From: Euglena gracilis
Taxonomy: Eukaryota > Euglenida > Euglenophyceae > Euglenales
Direction: 5' to 3'
Assembly: GCA_039621445.1 (NCBI GenBank)
Contig: CP154956.1
Span: 41,006,437 to 41,070,436, forward strand
DNA length: 64,000 bases
The position numbers and the translations under genes are program-made. The stretch's first letter is position 1. Each line of letters opens with the position of its first letter. Positions 13,601-25,086 of the stretch are shown here, one piece after another. The notes beneath the pieces are model-generated. The model did no database searches. It saw nothing but the letters and a program-made list of their open reading frames with translations, and was not told where the DNA came from.

Positions 13601-15434
13601 GCCCGAAACCATGTATTTGGTCCTCCCAGACCTGGAAAAACTGTTTTTGAGTCAAAAATGAGCTGGGCCACCCCAAACGCCTGCTGCAGTATGGCACCAT
13701 TGCACACGTAAAGAGCTCAGCACTCCGCCAAACCTGGTTCGAGGACCCCTACCCCCCTAATTTTTTACCTGTGCAAAATTGGTCAATTATTTGTGCATAT
13801 TTGGGTTGGTCACGACTTCATTTATCTGGAAAATTTTAAATTTTTCGAAAAGGACGTTTTTGGAGGTTTTCTGCTCTGTTTGCGGCCTTGCCAAAATTGA
13901 CTGGTTGATCCCTCTGGGTGACGGCTATGTTGGCCCCCCATTGCAGTCCCTGGCAAAAAAAAATACACACTGCTGTCAAATGCGCAAAATGCTGCGGGAG
14001 TCCGGATTGTGTAAGAAAACATGGGTTGGACAAAATTAGTGGAACGAAGTCCTCAGAATTTTTCATATGGGCATCCAGGAGGGCATGTGGTTGATATTCG
14101 CCTTCATTCAGCACCAGGTGACCATTCAGGCCCATCAAAAAGACTCAAAATAGTTACACAAAACCTTTGGCCATGAACAAGGGTTGGCGTGTCACCCACG
14201 GGGTGACAATACCATTTTTTGGTCTGAATGGCAACACACACCTTGGTGGTCCATGGCCACAACCGCGTACCCCGCAGCAGTCAGATGTGAAGCCAAGTGG
14301 TGGTAGCCGTAGCGGCTGCAGTGCTCTGTCAAAAGGGAGGTGGATCACAACCAAATCCGAGAACACAAAATAACTTTAATGCCTTCCAGCTAAAAATTGA
14401 TGTCCATGTCCTTTTTATGCGTTTGACTTGGTTCACCTTTGCGGGCACATGCTACCTCAATTTGCACTTTGATTGTAATGTGCTCGTACACCAACAATGC
14501 AAATGGGGGAAGGGAACAACACAGATGGGGAGAACCACTCGAGACAGGGCATTTTTTTAACTACCCTCCGGGGGTCCAGCTCAGAGGCTGGAAAATTTGG
14601 GGCTGGCTGGAAGCAGGCTGCTGGCTACCCCCCCCCCCCCCGCCCCTAGGGGTCCGAGCTGGAGCTGCGCCTGACCGGAGGGTCGAACTGGGAACCAAAA
14701 AATCGAAAATGCAAAAATGTCAAAAAAAACACCAATTATGCAAAAAAAATTGATTTTTGACCCCAAATATGCCCTGGCCAGCCCAAATCTGACCACCCCA
14801 GGGGGTGGGGTCAAATTTTCTTGAGCTACGCCCTGACTCGAGGTCGAGGGCAGAGACGCACCTCCAAAGCCCGGGAGGACAAATACCACGGCGGAGGGCG
14901 GCTGAGGAGGGGTCCACTGCCGGGTGAAGAGCCACAACCCCTCGGCGTTCTGCAGCAGCTGGACCCCACTGCCTTGCGATCGGTATCGTCACGCAAATGA
15001 TGCCGCACAGGCAAAACAAACAGACCACAAATGATGACAACTTGACACAACGGTGTGCACTACACTACTCAAAAACCAAAAAAAACTCAGCGCGACGCAA
15101 AAACATAAATGACAAACACCCAGTGGCACACACAAGCCGACACACACAACACAAGCAACAAAAGGAAGCGAAATGAATGCCAACAACCAACCCCCGCCTC
15201 CCATTTGCCGAACACGCCGACCATTCACGGCCCCGAGACAAGCACTGGGGCCGCCCACTCCGCCGGGTCCTCCGGGGCCCGGATCGAGCCCGGCCGGTGC
15301 CGGGGCAGCGCCTCCGTCCCGGGCCTGCGGCGGGAGGGAGGCGCTGGGCGGGGGGCCGTCCACTGCAGCCACCACCGCTCCACCGCGCCGAGCACCACCG
15401 CCAGCAGCAGCACGAGTGCGGCAGGGGAGGCCAT
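5311..15434 (-). CDS. Monoacylglycerol-lipase-like alpha/beta hydrolase, nine exons, Asp in place of nucleophile Ser
   Basis: Exons (minus strand): 15434-15246, 14958-14862, 14325-14242, 12701-12579, 11915-11817, 7233-7108, 6843-6745, 6163-5969, 5361-5311. Every junction is GT-AG and in phase, giving about 355 codons. Exon 1 starts at ATG with a hydrophobic anchor or signal (ALVLLLAVVLGAVERWW) and a Pro-rich linker. The catalytic core follows MGL order: VVFVLPGFGE; RYGYHHLASHLTAAGYAVVA; MDHQGLGRSNGDRGF; nucleophile elbow GHDLGGG (split across exons 4 and 5); FDAVVLSAALVQPDP; FANDPLTE; LAVPTLVLHG; EADLVAKPEGS; ALHDLFEED; C-terminus VVAFLRAVLPAQ. The usual HG of the oxyanion loop is PG, and the nucleophile is Asp, as in epoxide hydrolases and haloalkane dehalogenases. 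Exon 8 lacks 2 nt between LVLHG and EADLV (near 6105), which breaks the frame. It could be a pseudogene or a sequence error. Exon 1 could instead be a PDI 3' exon, because a plausible acceptor lies just upstream of its ATG. Confidence 0.85.
5527..5604. repeat. Hairpin of the CCCCAAATA family
   Basis: CCCCCCCTAAATAATATTA on one side and TTATTTTGGGGGGGG on the other form an imperfect stem. Relatives occur at 7344-7375, 19100-19182, 22042-22110, 42600-42835, 46995-47088 and 53935-54010. Confidence 0.45.
8404..8632 (+). repeat. Dispersed repeat with tRNA-like boxes, copy 2
   Basis: Same blocks as copy 1: TTTAACGCCCCC, GGTCCAGCTCAGTGGCTGG, GGGCTGGCTGG, GAGGGTCGCCGGG, an A-rich part, GCCTGGCCAGCCC. 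Inside the large hydrolase intron. Confidence 0.6.
9120..9380 (+). repeat. Dispersed repeat, copy A (matches 45355-45570)
   Basis: Shared blocks in the same order and orientation: GCTCCTC.GCAAC.TGTGT, GACGACTCA.CAGGT, TATCGC.GAGC.TAGAAAA, GGCCAAATTTCA, CTGGGGAACAC, TTCAAAAGCGAGGGACTCGC. Inside the hydrolase intron. Confidence 0.65.
9480..11245. repeat. AT-rich island bounded by inverted AGGCACCTATAG and CCATTTTAGG arrays
   Basis: AGGCACCTATAG at 9488-9499 is the reverse complement of CTATAGGTGCCT at 11227-11238. Each is next to a tandem array of the 10-mer CCATTTTAGG (9523-9590 and 11176-11225). Between them the DNA becomes very AT-rich, with a long (TA)n microsatellite at 10612-10703. Another copy of the CTATAGGTGC end with a CCATTTTAGG block is at 35617-35680. 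Possibly a non-autonomous element of about 1.75 kb; no coding content supported. Confidence 0.45.
12702..14241. other. Hydrolase intron, no feature beyond homopolymers
   Basis: Poly-G near 13245 and poly-C at 13503-13514; otherwise A/T-rich unique-looking sequence. Confidence 0.5.
14550..14786 (+). repeat. Dispersed repeat with tRNA-like boxes, copy 3
   Basis: Same blocks again: TTTAACTACCC, GGTCCAGCTCAGAGGCTGG, GAGGGTCGAACTGGG, an A-rich part, GCCCTGGCCAGCCC. All three copies have the same orientation, antisense to the genes that contain them. Confidence 0.6.
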
Positions 15435-15649
15435 GGGACGGGGCGCTGCAAGGCACCGGACAGCCAACGGGGGGAAAGGCGGACAGCCTGACAGCGGCCG
15501 GGGGGGGGGGGAGAGGACGCCCTGTGTGATGGGAGGGGGCGACGGGGTACCAGCGGGACCAACGGGTGGCCCGGCGGGACACGGGGGACACGCGGAGGGA
15601 GGGGGCGTGCCGGCAGTGGGCGGTGGGGTCGATGAGGACTGCGAGGGAC

Positions 15650-18600
15650 AAGCCGTCCGCCTCCCGGGCCTCCTTCGCAAATGCGGCAAATGCGCCGAAG
15701 TCTGAAAAGAGGCCCGGGTTTTGTGTGGTGGGCTTGTGACAACCAACAGTGCGAATCGCCAACCATTTTTGTGAGTTTGAGCTGAGTGGTGGGTAGTAGA
15801 TGTCTGTGTATCTGTGTACGTCCCTCTGTGTGTGTGTGTGTGTGTGTGCGTATGTGTGTGCACACGTGCATTTCAAGGCCCATTTCAATGCAGTACCTTG
15901 CGTGGTCCTCTGTGTACACAAATGCGGAAATGTCCCCACACCCGGGTGCTCGAGGGAGGGGAATACGGCGACGACGCCGACGTCCAAGGAGTCCCGCCAG
16001 GGCTGGATCTGCTCGGCCTTCTCGAGGAGGACGAAATGATGCCCGGAGTACCTGCCGTGGGCCGCATACAGTCATGGCAAGGGGACAGGTGGTGGAGTGA
16101 CTGCCCCGCAGCTGTGGACAGATGTGGGCCCCAGCTGTCGCCAAAGGGCATAGGGCTGGGGAGGCTGATTGCGCCACCAGCACCTTGAGGCCGATCTGAG
16201 CCATGCCGTTTGCACACGCATGCTCGTCCTGGGCCGGTGTCAGGGCACAGCTGGTGCCAGACCAGATCAGAGACACTGAATCTGCACCCCCCAGGAGTCT
16301 GCCGAAATAAACAAGGCAGGTCAACTGCCACTGCCAGCGAACCAACTCACTCACTGTTTGAGGGACAGTGGGGGGGTTCAATCTGGCTATTACGAGCCAA
16401 AAGCCGGTGGAGTCTCCATTAGGAGCTGTGGGCAGGGTGTCCCGAACGACACCAGAGAATGGCTCGGGCGGCAAAGGGCCAGCTGTTCCGTACAGTGGGA
16501 TGGGGCAGGCAAACCGTTCAACGAAATCCTTCAGCGGCGGAAAGGAATGCGCTCCAGAATATGCCAGTCGCTGGAGCCCCCTGCGGCGAAGGTGGCAAAG
16601 CTATGACAGTGGAAATACAGATGCCTCATAGACCCCCGTATGTCGAAGTCACTTTCCTGTTCCTGTTTGGAGATGAGGAAGTGCCAAACAAATAAAAAGC
16701 AGACCAAAGCCGCCAAAACCAATGTTTGTGTCGCCCTGGCAGGGCAGAATCGTCAAAAAAAACCTCCAAAAACTTGCCCACCTAACGCCTCTGCATTCAA
16801 ACCATACCCTCAGAATTTTGGCCAGAAAACATTCAGCCCGGCTGGATTTGGGCTTTCTTGCTTGTTCTCGGATGCGAACAGCCGACAGCCGGTAGGATCC
16901 ACCTCCCTAGACCCCGCTCCAGGGGGTCCTCAAGAAATTCCCTGGTGGCCAAAATCTCTCCGGCGCCATTCTCTGTGTTACTGACTGGGGGCTTCACCGA
17001 CCCGGGGGGGAGACAGGTGCCACTTCCACTCTTCCAAAAATCGTTCAGTCACTTTAAAGGAACCATTCAGTCACACCCCCCCCCGGACTCAATGCTTGCC
17101 CGGTCACAGCAACGGCTGGTCGGGGCTTCTGTGACAAACCGCCGGCATAGGGGAGGGGGGGGGGACCGCAGCAGGAACACGGCGGGAAACGCCTTCACGC
17201 CGAAGTCGTCGCACAGCGGCCCCTCCGCCGTGCAGTCCACCGTCCCGACAGCGACCATGTCCCCGAAATGCGCTGCCACCTGAGGGAAGGGGAGGGAGGG
17301 GGTCGCCGCCCCCCCCATGAGGGGGCAGACGGTGGTAGCGTGTCGGACGGGAAGGCGTTGGGGGCACTGGCGATGGCGATGGCGGCACTCACCGTGGCGT
17401 GCTGGTGGAGAGGGGCCCCTCCGCGGCACACGCCCCCCACACCCCCCGGGGCACACCCCCCGGGGACGGGGGGGGGGGGCAGGGATGGCGGACCTTCCGC
17501 AGCTCCGGCTCAAGGGCGCGGGAGGCGGGGCACCACGGCGCCATGAACTGCACCAGCCGCAGCCCAGCCCCCCGCGCCTCCAGCATGGACCTCGTGAAGG
17601 CGACGAGGGCGGGGCCAGCCTGAGGAGGGAGGGGACCGGCGGCACGGCACAGCGCGGCGAGGCGGCGTGGTCGTCCTCGCTGTCAATCCTGGCCAAAGGG
17701 TCGTGGGGCATTTTTTTTTTTACCTAGCTTGCCAGGTGTGCATCAAGTTTTGACGCCGAGCAACCACATTTGTGCACACCAACAACAAATTGTAATTGTG
17801 AATAGGTATGTGATTGTAGTTGCAAGTGGTTGGTGTCGCACATCGACTATTTGTGTATTTGTGGAGAGAGATGATGTGCGCAACTGTGCACACCGACCAT
17901 TTCTACAAGTACGGAAGTGGTTGGTGTTCACTAATGTGGACATCAGCTGTCAATAAATACACAAGTGGTTGGCGTGCGCAATAGCACAAATGGTTGATGT
18001 GGACCATTTTCTTCCGGCTGATTGGCCATGTCGGCCCTCAACAACCTGGGGGACAATGAGCCCAGGGGCTTATAAGTCTGGGATAAATGTTATTAAAATA
18101 TCAAAACGTTCCCGGAGTTCTTTGGAAGCATACCTAACTGCTATTTTGTTTAGAAAATTGAATTTTTTTGCATCCGAAATATTTTTCACCAAAATCCACC
18201 CATATGGGGCTTGGGGTATGGTGAATGCTTGGTGGACACTCCAATGCTGCAATGCCTCGGTCCTATCTGAGCATTTCCCATTGTCCAACCTCTCTGTTTG
18301 CCGGTAGTAAATCGGGGGGGGGGGGGTGCAACATAGACCCTCAAAAATTGAGATGCAATAAAAACACAAAAAAATATAGTTGGATGTGAATCACTTCAGG
18401 AGCTCAAGCCGGATGTACACCCTTCGGCTGGAGAGGATTTCGAAAAAATTTTCAATTTGAGCATTTCTGAGGTTGTATTGTGGTCAATGCTTCTTTGCCC
18501 ATCGGTTGCAGCTATTTCTGGACGTCTATCACCAGTCTGTACAGACATTTTGCAACTACGGGCAACCACGGATTAACTACGGATGCCTACAGATGACCAG

Positions 18601-19947
18601 GGATGACTACTGGATGAACAACAGAAGAGATTTGGACGCCTCCAACTACGGATAACCACCAATTTCCGGGACAGAAGGGTCGGTACCCACTGTTTACATC
18701 AAGCGGTGGCATCATGCTGAAACGGCAATCAGGCACAAGACGGACTCGAGAGATCAAAAAAATGATATTACTGCTCATTTGGCACAAAAAAAAGCGTGGG
18801 ATCGAACTCAGGTCCTAACTGGGATTAGGTAATTAGGAATGGCAATGCGAACACCCCAAAATGCAACCCCCCCCAAACACAAAACCCCCTTTGGGGCTTA
18901 AAACTCCGCCCAAAAATAAAACCCCCTGACTGGAGAAAAGCCGACAGGCACCCCATGAAGCGGCGTGAGACGGAAAATGATCATTTTGTGCAATTTTAGG
19001 TCGATTTTGACACTTTTTGTCTTAAAAAAGGTCATCAGCTGGAATTTTGCCTAAAAATTTGGGCAAAGTTTGGGCAAAATTGTAGCTACGCTTTTGGTCA
19101 CGGAGATTAGATTTTCCCACCCAAATATAACCCAACCCAAATATAAAAACAGGGGCTTTATATTTGGGGGGTGCTTACGTGCCCACGGGGGGGGGGGGGC
19201 AAACGTCTTTTTTGTGTTTCTCGATTTTGACAAAATCTGAGTTTTTGTGGTTGGTTTTTGTTGTTTTTTTTTGCATTTTTTCCATGGTGTTCTTTTGAAT
19301 TTCTTTTTGAATTTATCCTGAGGTCAAGTCGTCAATTATTTGTCATCATTATTTTCAATTGTCAATTATCAATTTCAATTGTCATGTTTTGGGGGGGAAT
19401 TTCATATTTCAGAATCAGAATCTTCTCGAAATCTAACAAAAATACATATCAAAATACAGTTGCTAATGATGTCGTGATGGCATCCAAAGTGTGTTGATAC
19501 GTGGGGTTCTTCGGTCTTTCATCAACCTTTGTTCGCAAAAACAATAGCAATACATGCCAACTGCTGCCTGCCCGAGGTTAGCCAACATCTTCTGTCGTTT
19601 TTGGACGTCAATGACACCGGCCACTGAAAGCAGCCCCGAGGAGCCCTTTACTTTTAAAGGTTCTGTGATAGGGAGGGGGGGTCAGGTGCCCACTGACCTA
19701 CCAATGAGGTGAGGTTTGGTCAAAACCCACCAACAAGATTACATTCCGTTCCAGTGAACACCCCAAACCCCCTGGCAGGCAGTCGGCCTGGCCAGGGGGG
19801 GATCCCCTCCCCTGCCGGTGGAGGTTGGGGGCGGGGCGGCACCTCGGGCCCCGGGTCGGCCTCCGGAGTGCTGCCGACGGCGGCGAGCAGTGCCAGCAGC
19901 AGCAGCAGTGCCACGGCCCACAGAAGGGGCCCGCCAGGGCCGACCAT
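15650..19947 (-). CDS. Protein disulfide isomerase, 5' block of exons (signal peptide, a domain, first part of b)
   Basis: First half of the PDI gene. Exon 1 (19947-19843) starts at ATG and encodes a signal peptide with a Leu-rich core (LLWAVALLLLLALLAAVGS). Exon 2 (17619-17494) holds the a-domain active-site region LRLVQFMAPWCPASRALEPE. Exon 3 (17279-17167) has AVGTVDCTAEGPLCDDFGVK. Exon 4 (16580-16494) has the conserved YSGAHSFPPLKDFVERF. Exon 5 (16051-15942) is the start of b (VGVVAVFPSLEHP). Exon 6 (15701 to about 15650) continues with DFGAFAAFAKEAREADG. Exons 1 to 5 join in phase; the donor of exon 6 is uncertain. The a-domain motif is CPAS instead of CGHC, so the second Cys is lost and this domain should not form or transfer a disulfide in the usual way. 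Summed with the 3' block the protein is about 490 residues, a normal PDI length, which argues that the two blocks are one gene. Confidence 0.85.
15822..15860. repeat. TG microsatellite in PDI intron
   Basis: (TG)n with minor interruptions between PDI exons 5 and 6. Confidence 0.85.
17740..18010. repeat. Degenerate tandem repeat related to AAGTGGTTGGTGTGCAC
   Basis: AAGTGGTTGG followed by TGT/GTGC occurs at about 17822, 17913, 17960 and 17986 with diverged copies between; an old minisatellite in the first PDI intron. The rest of that intron (18010-19842) shows only a CCCCAAATA-type hairpin at 19100-19182 and poly-G at 19188. Confidence 0.4.
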
Positions 19948-22731
19948 CCCGGGCCTCTCAGGGGGAGCCACCCCCGCACTGCATGGCCGTCAGGGGGCCT
20001 GTGGGAGGGGGGGGGGCAAGGCTGGGGAAAAGAGGGCAGGGCGACGAACCCACTCCCGATAGTGTGGCGGATGGGCTGGGTCGTAGTCGGTCTACTGTCA
20101 ATGAGAGTTGAGCCCCCCCAACGTTCCCCCTGTGAAATCACAACAAGAAAAGCTGAATGAGCTTTTTTTTTTTTGCAATTATGGAGCAGTATACAGGATG
20201 ATGCGTAAAAAGTGCAGAATGAGGACAAATGTACAAAACTGATGTTGTTGGCATTCTCAGAAGGTGGGAAACCTGCCATTTGACCATAAATTCTGGTGGT
20301 GGGTCTGTGGAGGGGGGTTATTCCAGGGATCTAGACCTGCTGACTACGGTACCAGTTGTCAGCCATCGCAATAAATCAGCACGTTTTGGGTGCTGCCAGT
20401 GCTAGGGGCCTCAGTGCCGAGGCACACGCCCCACTGGAGGGGTCGGATCGTGTGCAGTTGCGCCCGAACTTGCCCTCAAAGCATGCTCAATTGGGCGTCA
20501 AAGCTGGCGCAACTGCGTGGGGGGTGCCCTACGTGCGCAGGTGCGCGCAATCGTCTGCGGACAGCTTTGGGTTTCTTTGGTGAAATCCTTAAGTGCCACT
20601 TTGGCCGTCTAAGATTCTGGGCTTGGTTGGGCGTTGTTGGACATTTTCGGACAGTTTCCGGATTGCACGCAACATGAACACTAAAATAAGACTTGTCAAA
20701 AAAGAGGGCATCCTGGACCCAAATTCAAAAAGCGAGGACTCACCAATAAAACTTCCTTTGGAATGAAGCGTAACACTGCCAAAAACGGTCATCATTTCCC
20801 GGGGTTTTAGGCCCGGCACAAGAAGCACTGCGCCCCACAAACAGTGCACCTTGAAGCGAAGGTGATGGCGCCTCCATTCCCAAAACACGAAGGCCGCTAC
20901 ACACGGACGCAGCTGTGCACGCACGCAGGCGCACCCCACAGGCGGCCCACCTCTAATACACAGGACACTGCAGACCTCTGCGTGGAAGCGCACCGAAGAT
21001 TTCCGAGGAGGGGCCGCAAAAGGGTTTTACAGACGAGCATGTAAACTTCCCTCACGGTGGCAAATGTCGTTCCCAAGTCGCTCGGGGTCGAGCGCAGGTA
21101 CGCACGGTCCTGCGGAGCAAACGATACATCGCCTCTGGATATAAGCCCTGGGGTACCCCCTTCCAGACGTCAACTTCCGCTTCCTTGAAAATGGTCCTCT
21201 ATTCAAAGACCGGAGGTGTTGCCTTCTCCTCCTTTCCCGGCGACAGCAAACCCTCTGCCCAGCGCAAACAGCCATGCCATCTGAAGGTTCTCCCACCCGA
21301 GCCTCTCACGCGGGCAAGCTAAATGGGGGCACACCCATCACTTCCTAAACCCAACTCCCTCGCGTCCACGGACGCATCAGCGTTTTCCACTGACGTTCAG
21401 CATCGGGGCCTGGAGACGCTGCGGGACGACTTGCACACCCTTCCCACGAAGCACCGCAACCATCGCCTCACCCTGGCCATGCTCACAGGGCCAGGGCCGC
21501 ACACTCTCTCTGTGGCTATGGCCCCAGTTCGTGCGCAGATGCGCGCGCTTGTTGTGTTCAAACGGGTGCATCTCTGAAAAAACCAGTCAGTCACCCCCCG
21601 GGGGTGGGGTAGGACAGCAAGCAATGGTGTGATCCACACCCAGAGAGGAATTTTTGAATGGAAAGAATATACTGCAGAAATAACTTTGTTGGGAAAATGT
21701 TGAAAACCTTTCCAAAAAAGTGAACCCTCTCCCCAAATTTAATCCTCAAATATAACCCCCCCCAAACGAAACCCCACCCCTGGTCCGACTTCGGGATCGG
21801 AGCTTTAACCCCCCCCCCCCCGACAACACGAAAGGGGGAATTCTTGGACTTGTTGCAACCTTCATGGACAAGGTTTTTGGCTTCGCAGACATGGGCACTA
21901 AAAACCATTTTCATGAAGAAAATAACCAAACATCATGTGAATATGCTGGAGGAAAAGGCATTTTTTACGCACTATGCACTAGAATTTCCGCAATTTTCGC
22001 AGTGTGTTTTTGCCCGAAAACCCCATAAAAAATCTGGGCGATACTCTCCCCAAATACACCCTGGCCCTGGACTTCAGGCGAAAAGATAATACCCCGGGGG
22101 TTAAGTTGGGGGGGGGTCCTTTTTGAGGAGACTCAAGAGAACTAGTACCAAATCTTGAATATTTTTCTTTCAGAATCAAAATCAAAATTAAAGGCAGGGT
22201 TTCACCACTGCCCCCTGGTCTCCCCCTGACTCCCTTGAAAATTCCAAAAACAGTGTTGCCATTTTTGGCTTCTGAACAGGTTGGGATTTGGGCATATTCC
22301 AAGGATAAGGATTAGGGTTACGATCTGAACACAAAAATTTGACCCAATTTGGGCTAAAGTTAGTTCTAAAGATAAGCCTAAAGTCAGGCACAAATACGGC
22401 CTAACTTGCGAATAAATCCTAAACCCCGGCCCCAATTCTAAACCCAACCCCAAACCTTTATCCAAACCCTGTCCCAATCATTAACGCCATGCACTTTCTC
22501 GGGTGGTTCTGCAGAGGCAAAATTCGGGGTAGGGGGACTCTCAGTCGACCTGGTCGGCCAAAGACTTCAGGTCATGTGTAAGAGGAAAGAGGGGGGGGGG
22601 GGGGGGGGGACTCAAAAACCCTGCCAGTCAGTGGGAAAAAATATTCGGAAAACTCGGTGAGATGAAAAAACAGAATTGAATAGTCAAGAACCGGTACAAA
22701 AAGGAAAAGAAACAAAGCTTGACAGCATTTT
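19948..22731. other. Intergenic stretch upstream of PDI and left of the transposon
   Basis: Contains a poly-T tract (20163), a CCCCAAATA-type segment (21740-21820 and 22042-22110), degenerate telomere-like CCTAAAC/CCCAACC motifs (about 22290-22480) and an 18-base G run near 22591. No gene supported. Confidence 0.5.
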
Positions 22732-22754
22732 ACTTAGGCGGCGCGAATTGCCCA
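22732..22754 (+). repeat. Left terminal inverted repeat of the large transposon
   Basis: These 23 bases, beginning ACTTAGGCGG, are the exact reverse complement of 35454-35476. TTTTA precedes CTTAGG here and follows CCTAAG at the other end. Confidence 0.92.
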
Positions 22755-23269
22755 GGCCATTTTTGCGTTTTTTGACGTTTTTTGACTGTTTCAAAAACAG
22801 CCAAAATGGCACAAAATTTTGAGTTCAAAGGGTTATGTGGCAGCTTTGGACCAAAATTTTATGAACGTGGTTTTGCGCGGTATTCCGCGCACCGTACAGT
22901 ATACGCTGCAGAGGTATGTAAAAACAGTGGTGTTGTGATCCCTGTTACAGGTACCAGAAAAGTACTGTATTGTAACGTGTGTACTACGTGGGTGTAGATT
23001 GGCGGTACGTCTGTTTTCACACATTGTGTGGGGTGAGGTGAACAACGCGAGTGTGTGCGGATTACCGCGCACAACAAACACAACGATGTGTGATGCAGGG
23101 GGGTGTTGTGTGTTTGGTGTGATGTGGAGGAAACCTGTGAAGTGTGGTTTAGGCGGATTACCGCGTAAAGAGAGAGCGCAGTTGTGTTTATGAAGTCCAG
23201 GCGGAAACCCGTGTAACCTCTGAAGGACAGGACAGAGCGGAGAGTGCTGTTAGGCGGGAATCCGCACAA

Positions 23270-24153
23270 CACAGCAGAACGTTAGATTGGGTGTGTGGGC
23301 CAGAATACGTGTGAGGACAGATGTGTTTACTCAAGGTGTAGATAAAAAATGGTGGGGAGGCCGGGGTGGACCGGGGGGCAGCGTCCGTCTGTCGCACCAC
23401 ACCCCGACACATCCGCTGCCCTGGCCGTCACCGGGACGGTGGCCCAGCCGTGGCCGGTGACGGGGGGATGTGGTGTGTGTGTGTGTGTGTGTGTCCGCCG
23501 GGTGTGGTGGTGGGCCAACAGTTGGCTGCCCCATCCCCCTGAAAGAGGGGGCGGTCCTCTCCCCGGCGAGCCTGCCTGTGTAACTCCCCGGCCTGAACGG
23601 AACGAAACGGCACGTGGACGGTGGGAACACCGGTGTTTCCGCGACTGCGGTGATGACTGGTCGCGAAACGCGACGCAGTGTTGTTGTTATTAGTGGGGGT
23701 AGAGGGGTGTGGGTTACCAAACAGATGCACAACGGTCTGTGTGGTATGGAAAAGCCAACAGGATGTGTTGTGCGGGAATCCGTGCAACACATCCTGAGTG
23801 TACCACCTGTGTGGATAAAAAGACAGTGAGGAGCCCGGGTGGTCCTTTGACCTCTCCGCACCGCCGGGGCAGGTTGCCCAGACCTCCCCAACGGGGGTGC
23901 GGTTGCGGCGTTTGCGGACCAACGCGGCTGGGGCGACGACGCCCGTCCCGGACTCCCCCGACTGACTGGTTAGGAAAATGGAACCTGGGTGTTTGTGTTT
24001 CGGGTTTTGGACGTTGGGTGGTACACCACTGCGTAGGGGACCGGTTTTCCTCGCGATCGGAATGCGTAGGGCACCGGTCGGTTGTGCGCGTTGAGGTCTG
24101 GTGAGGGAGAGAGGCTGTGTGGTGTGGTCACACGCCAACGGCGACGATGTGTG
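23270..24153. other. Transposon left arm, no gene I can support
   Basis: GC-rich stretch with a short GT microsatellite at 23477-23493 and one palindrome copy (23773). Open frames exist on both strands but lack recognisable motifs or a consistent splice structure. Confidence 0.5.
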
Positions 24154-24214
24154 CGGGTTTCCGCGTACAAGAACGTACCAGCGCGTAAGGCGTGAGGCCC
24201 AGTGTACTGCACGG

Positions 24215-25086
24215 ATGTCCGCCCCTCCTCCCCCCTACGCTTTTGACCAAGATCTGGATCGCGAGGCCTTCATTTGGTGTAACCGCCGGCGTGACCGCCA
24301 ACACTGGTTTCGCGAAAGTTATACAGTCCAAGTGCGATCTCTGGAGAGAGATGTCGGGCAAGTGGCTGTAACGGCCTCTTGTGGCCGAGCTCCCTGGGAC
24401 CGCCCACCCCAGCGGGCAACGCCACTGGTTCCCCGGCCGGTGCGGTCACTTGCCTACTTTTTCCTTACGGACGAGTACGTGCACGGATATCCGTTCAGGC
24501 TGCGTGTATGTACACGGCGTGTCTCCGTTTTGTGTATCGTTTCTTTTCTTCTCTTCTGTGGTTGATGCGAGGGAGGCTGAACGAAGCGGAAGCTGACAGC
24601 AGTTCGGTGTACCCCCGGGGGGGTTGGTCCGGGCCACTGAGGGGACTCAGTGCACACGCCCACCTGGGCCGCACGATTGCGTGCTGTACACCTCCCCCGG
24701 ACACGACTACCTGGGACCCTTTCGCGGCTGAGGGTGGTTGGTGGTACACGACTGGTTTACGGTTCCTGTTTCGTTCGCGAGACACATCCGTAGGGTGGAC
24801 TGCTGTTCCCTCAACACCACCCAAACCGCACAAACAGCAACTTCAGCCCCCAGACCACGGTGTTTTCCCAGGGGTTACGTCGCAGTGGTACATCCCGTTC
24901 GCGAGGGGGTACGAATCGCGAGAATTTCAACATCCGCTTGTACCACTAAACACCCTGAATCGCGACAAGGTCCCAGGTCCTTCGGTTTTGGAGGGCCGTC
25001 TTACCTGGAATCGCGCTCTGAATTGCGCCGTACGGACCGATTCGGGTACTGTTGCCCCCGCCGGCTTCAAATTTGAGAAACCCTGA
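24215..25086 (+). CDS. Transposon gene 1, unknown protein, probably two exons
   Basis: Exon 1 opens at ATG 24215 (MSAPPPPYAFDQDLDREAFI, then a Trp/Arg-rich part WCNRRRDRQHWFRES) and ends near a donor at 24478 or slightly later. Exon 2 starts between 24572 and 24600 and runs open to a stop at 25086, ending KFEKP. The splice phase is not resolved. The start codon sits in the 4-base spacer of a palindrome copy (CGG-ATGT-CCG), and another copy lies at the candidate 5' splice site, so a protein bound there could control expression. No known family recognised. Confidence 0.45.

Noticed and set aside
15225-15863. Treating the whole 212-codon minus frame as one protein
   Set aside because: Its upstream part is TG microsatellite and intron; only the segment from the ATG at 15434 has exon character.
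23428-24138. Minus-strand frame of 236 codons in the transposon left arm
   Set aside because: No motif or splice support, many His/Thr/Pro residues, overlaps palindromes; probably chance in GC-rich DNA.
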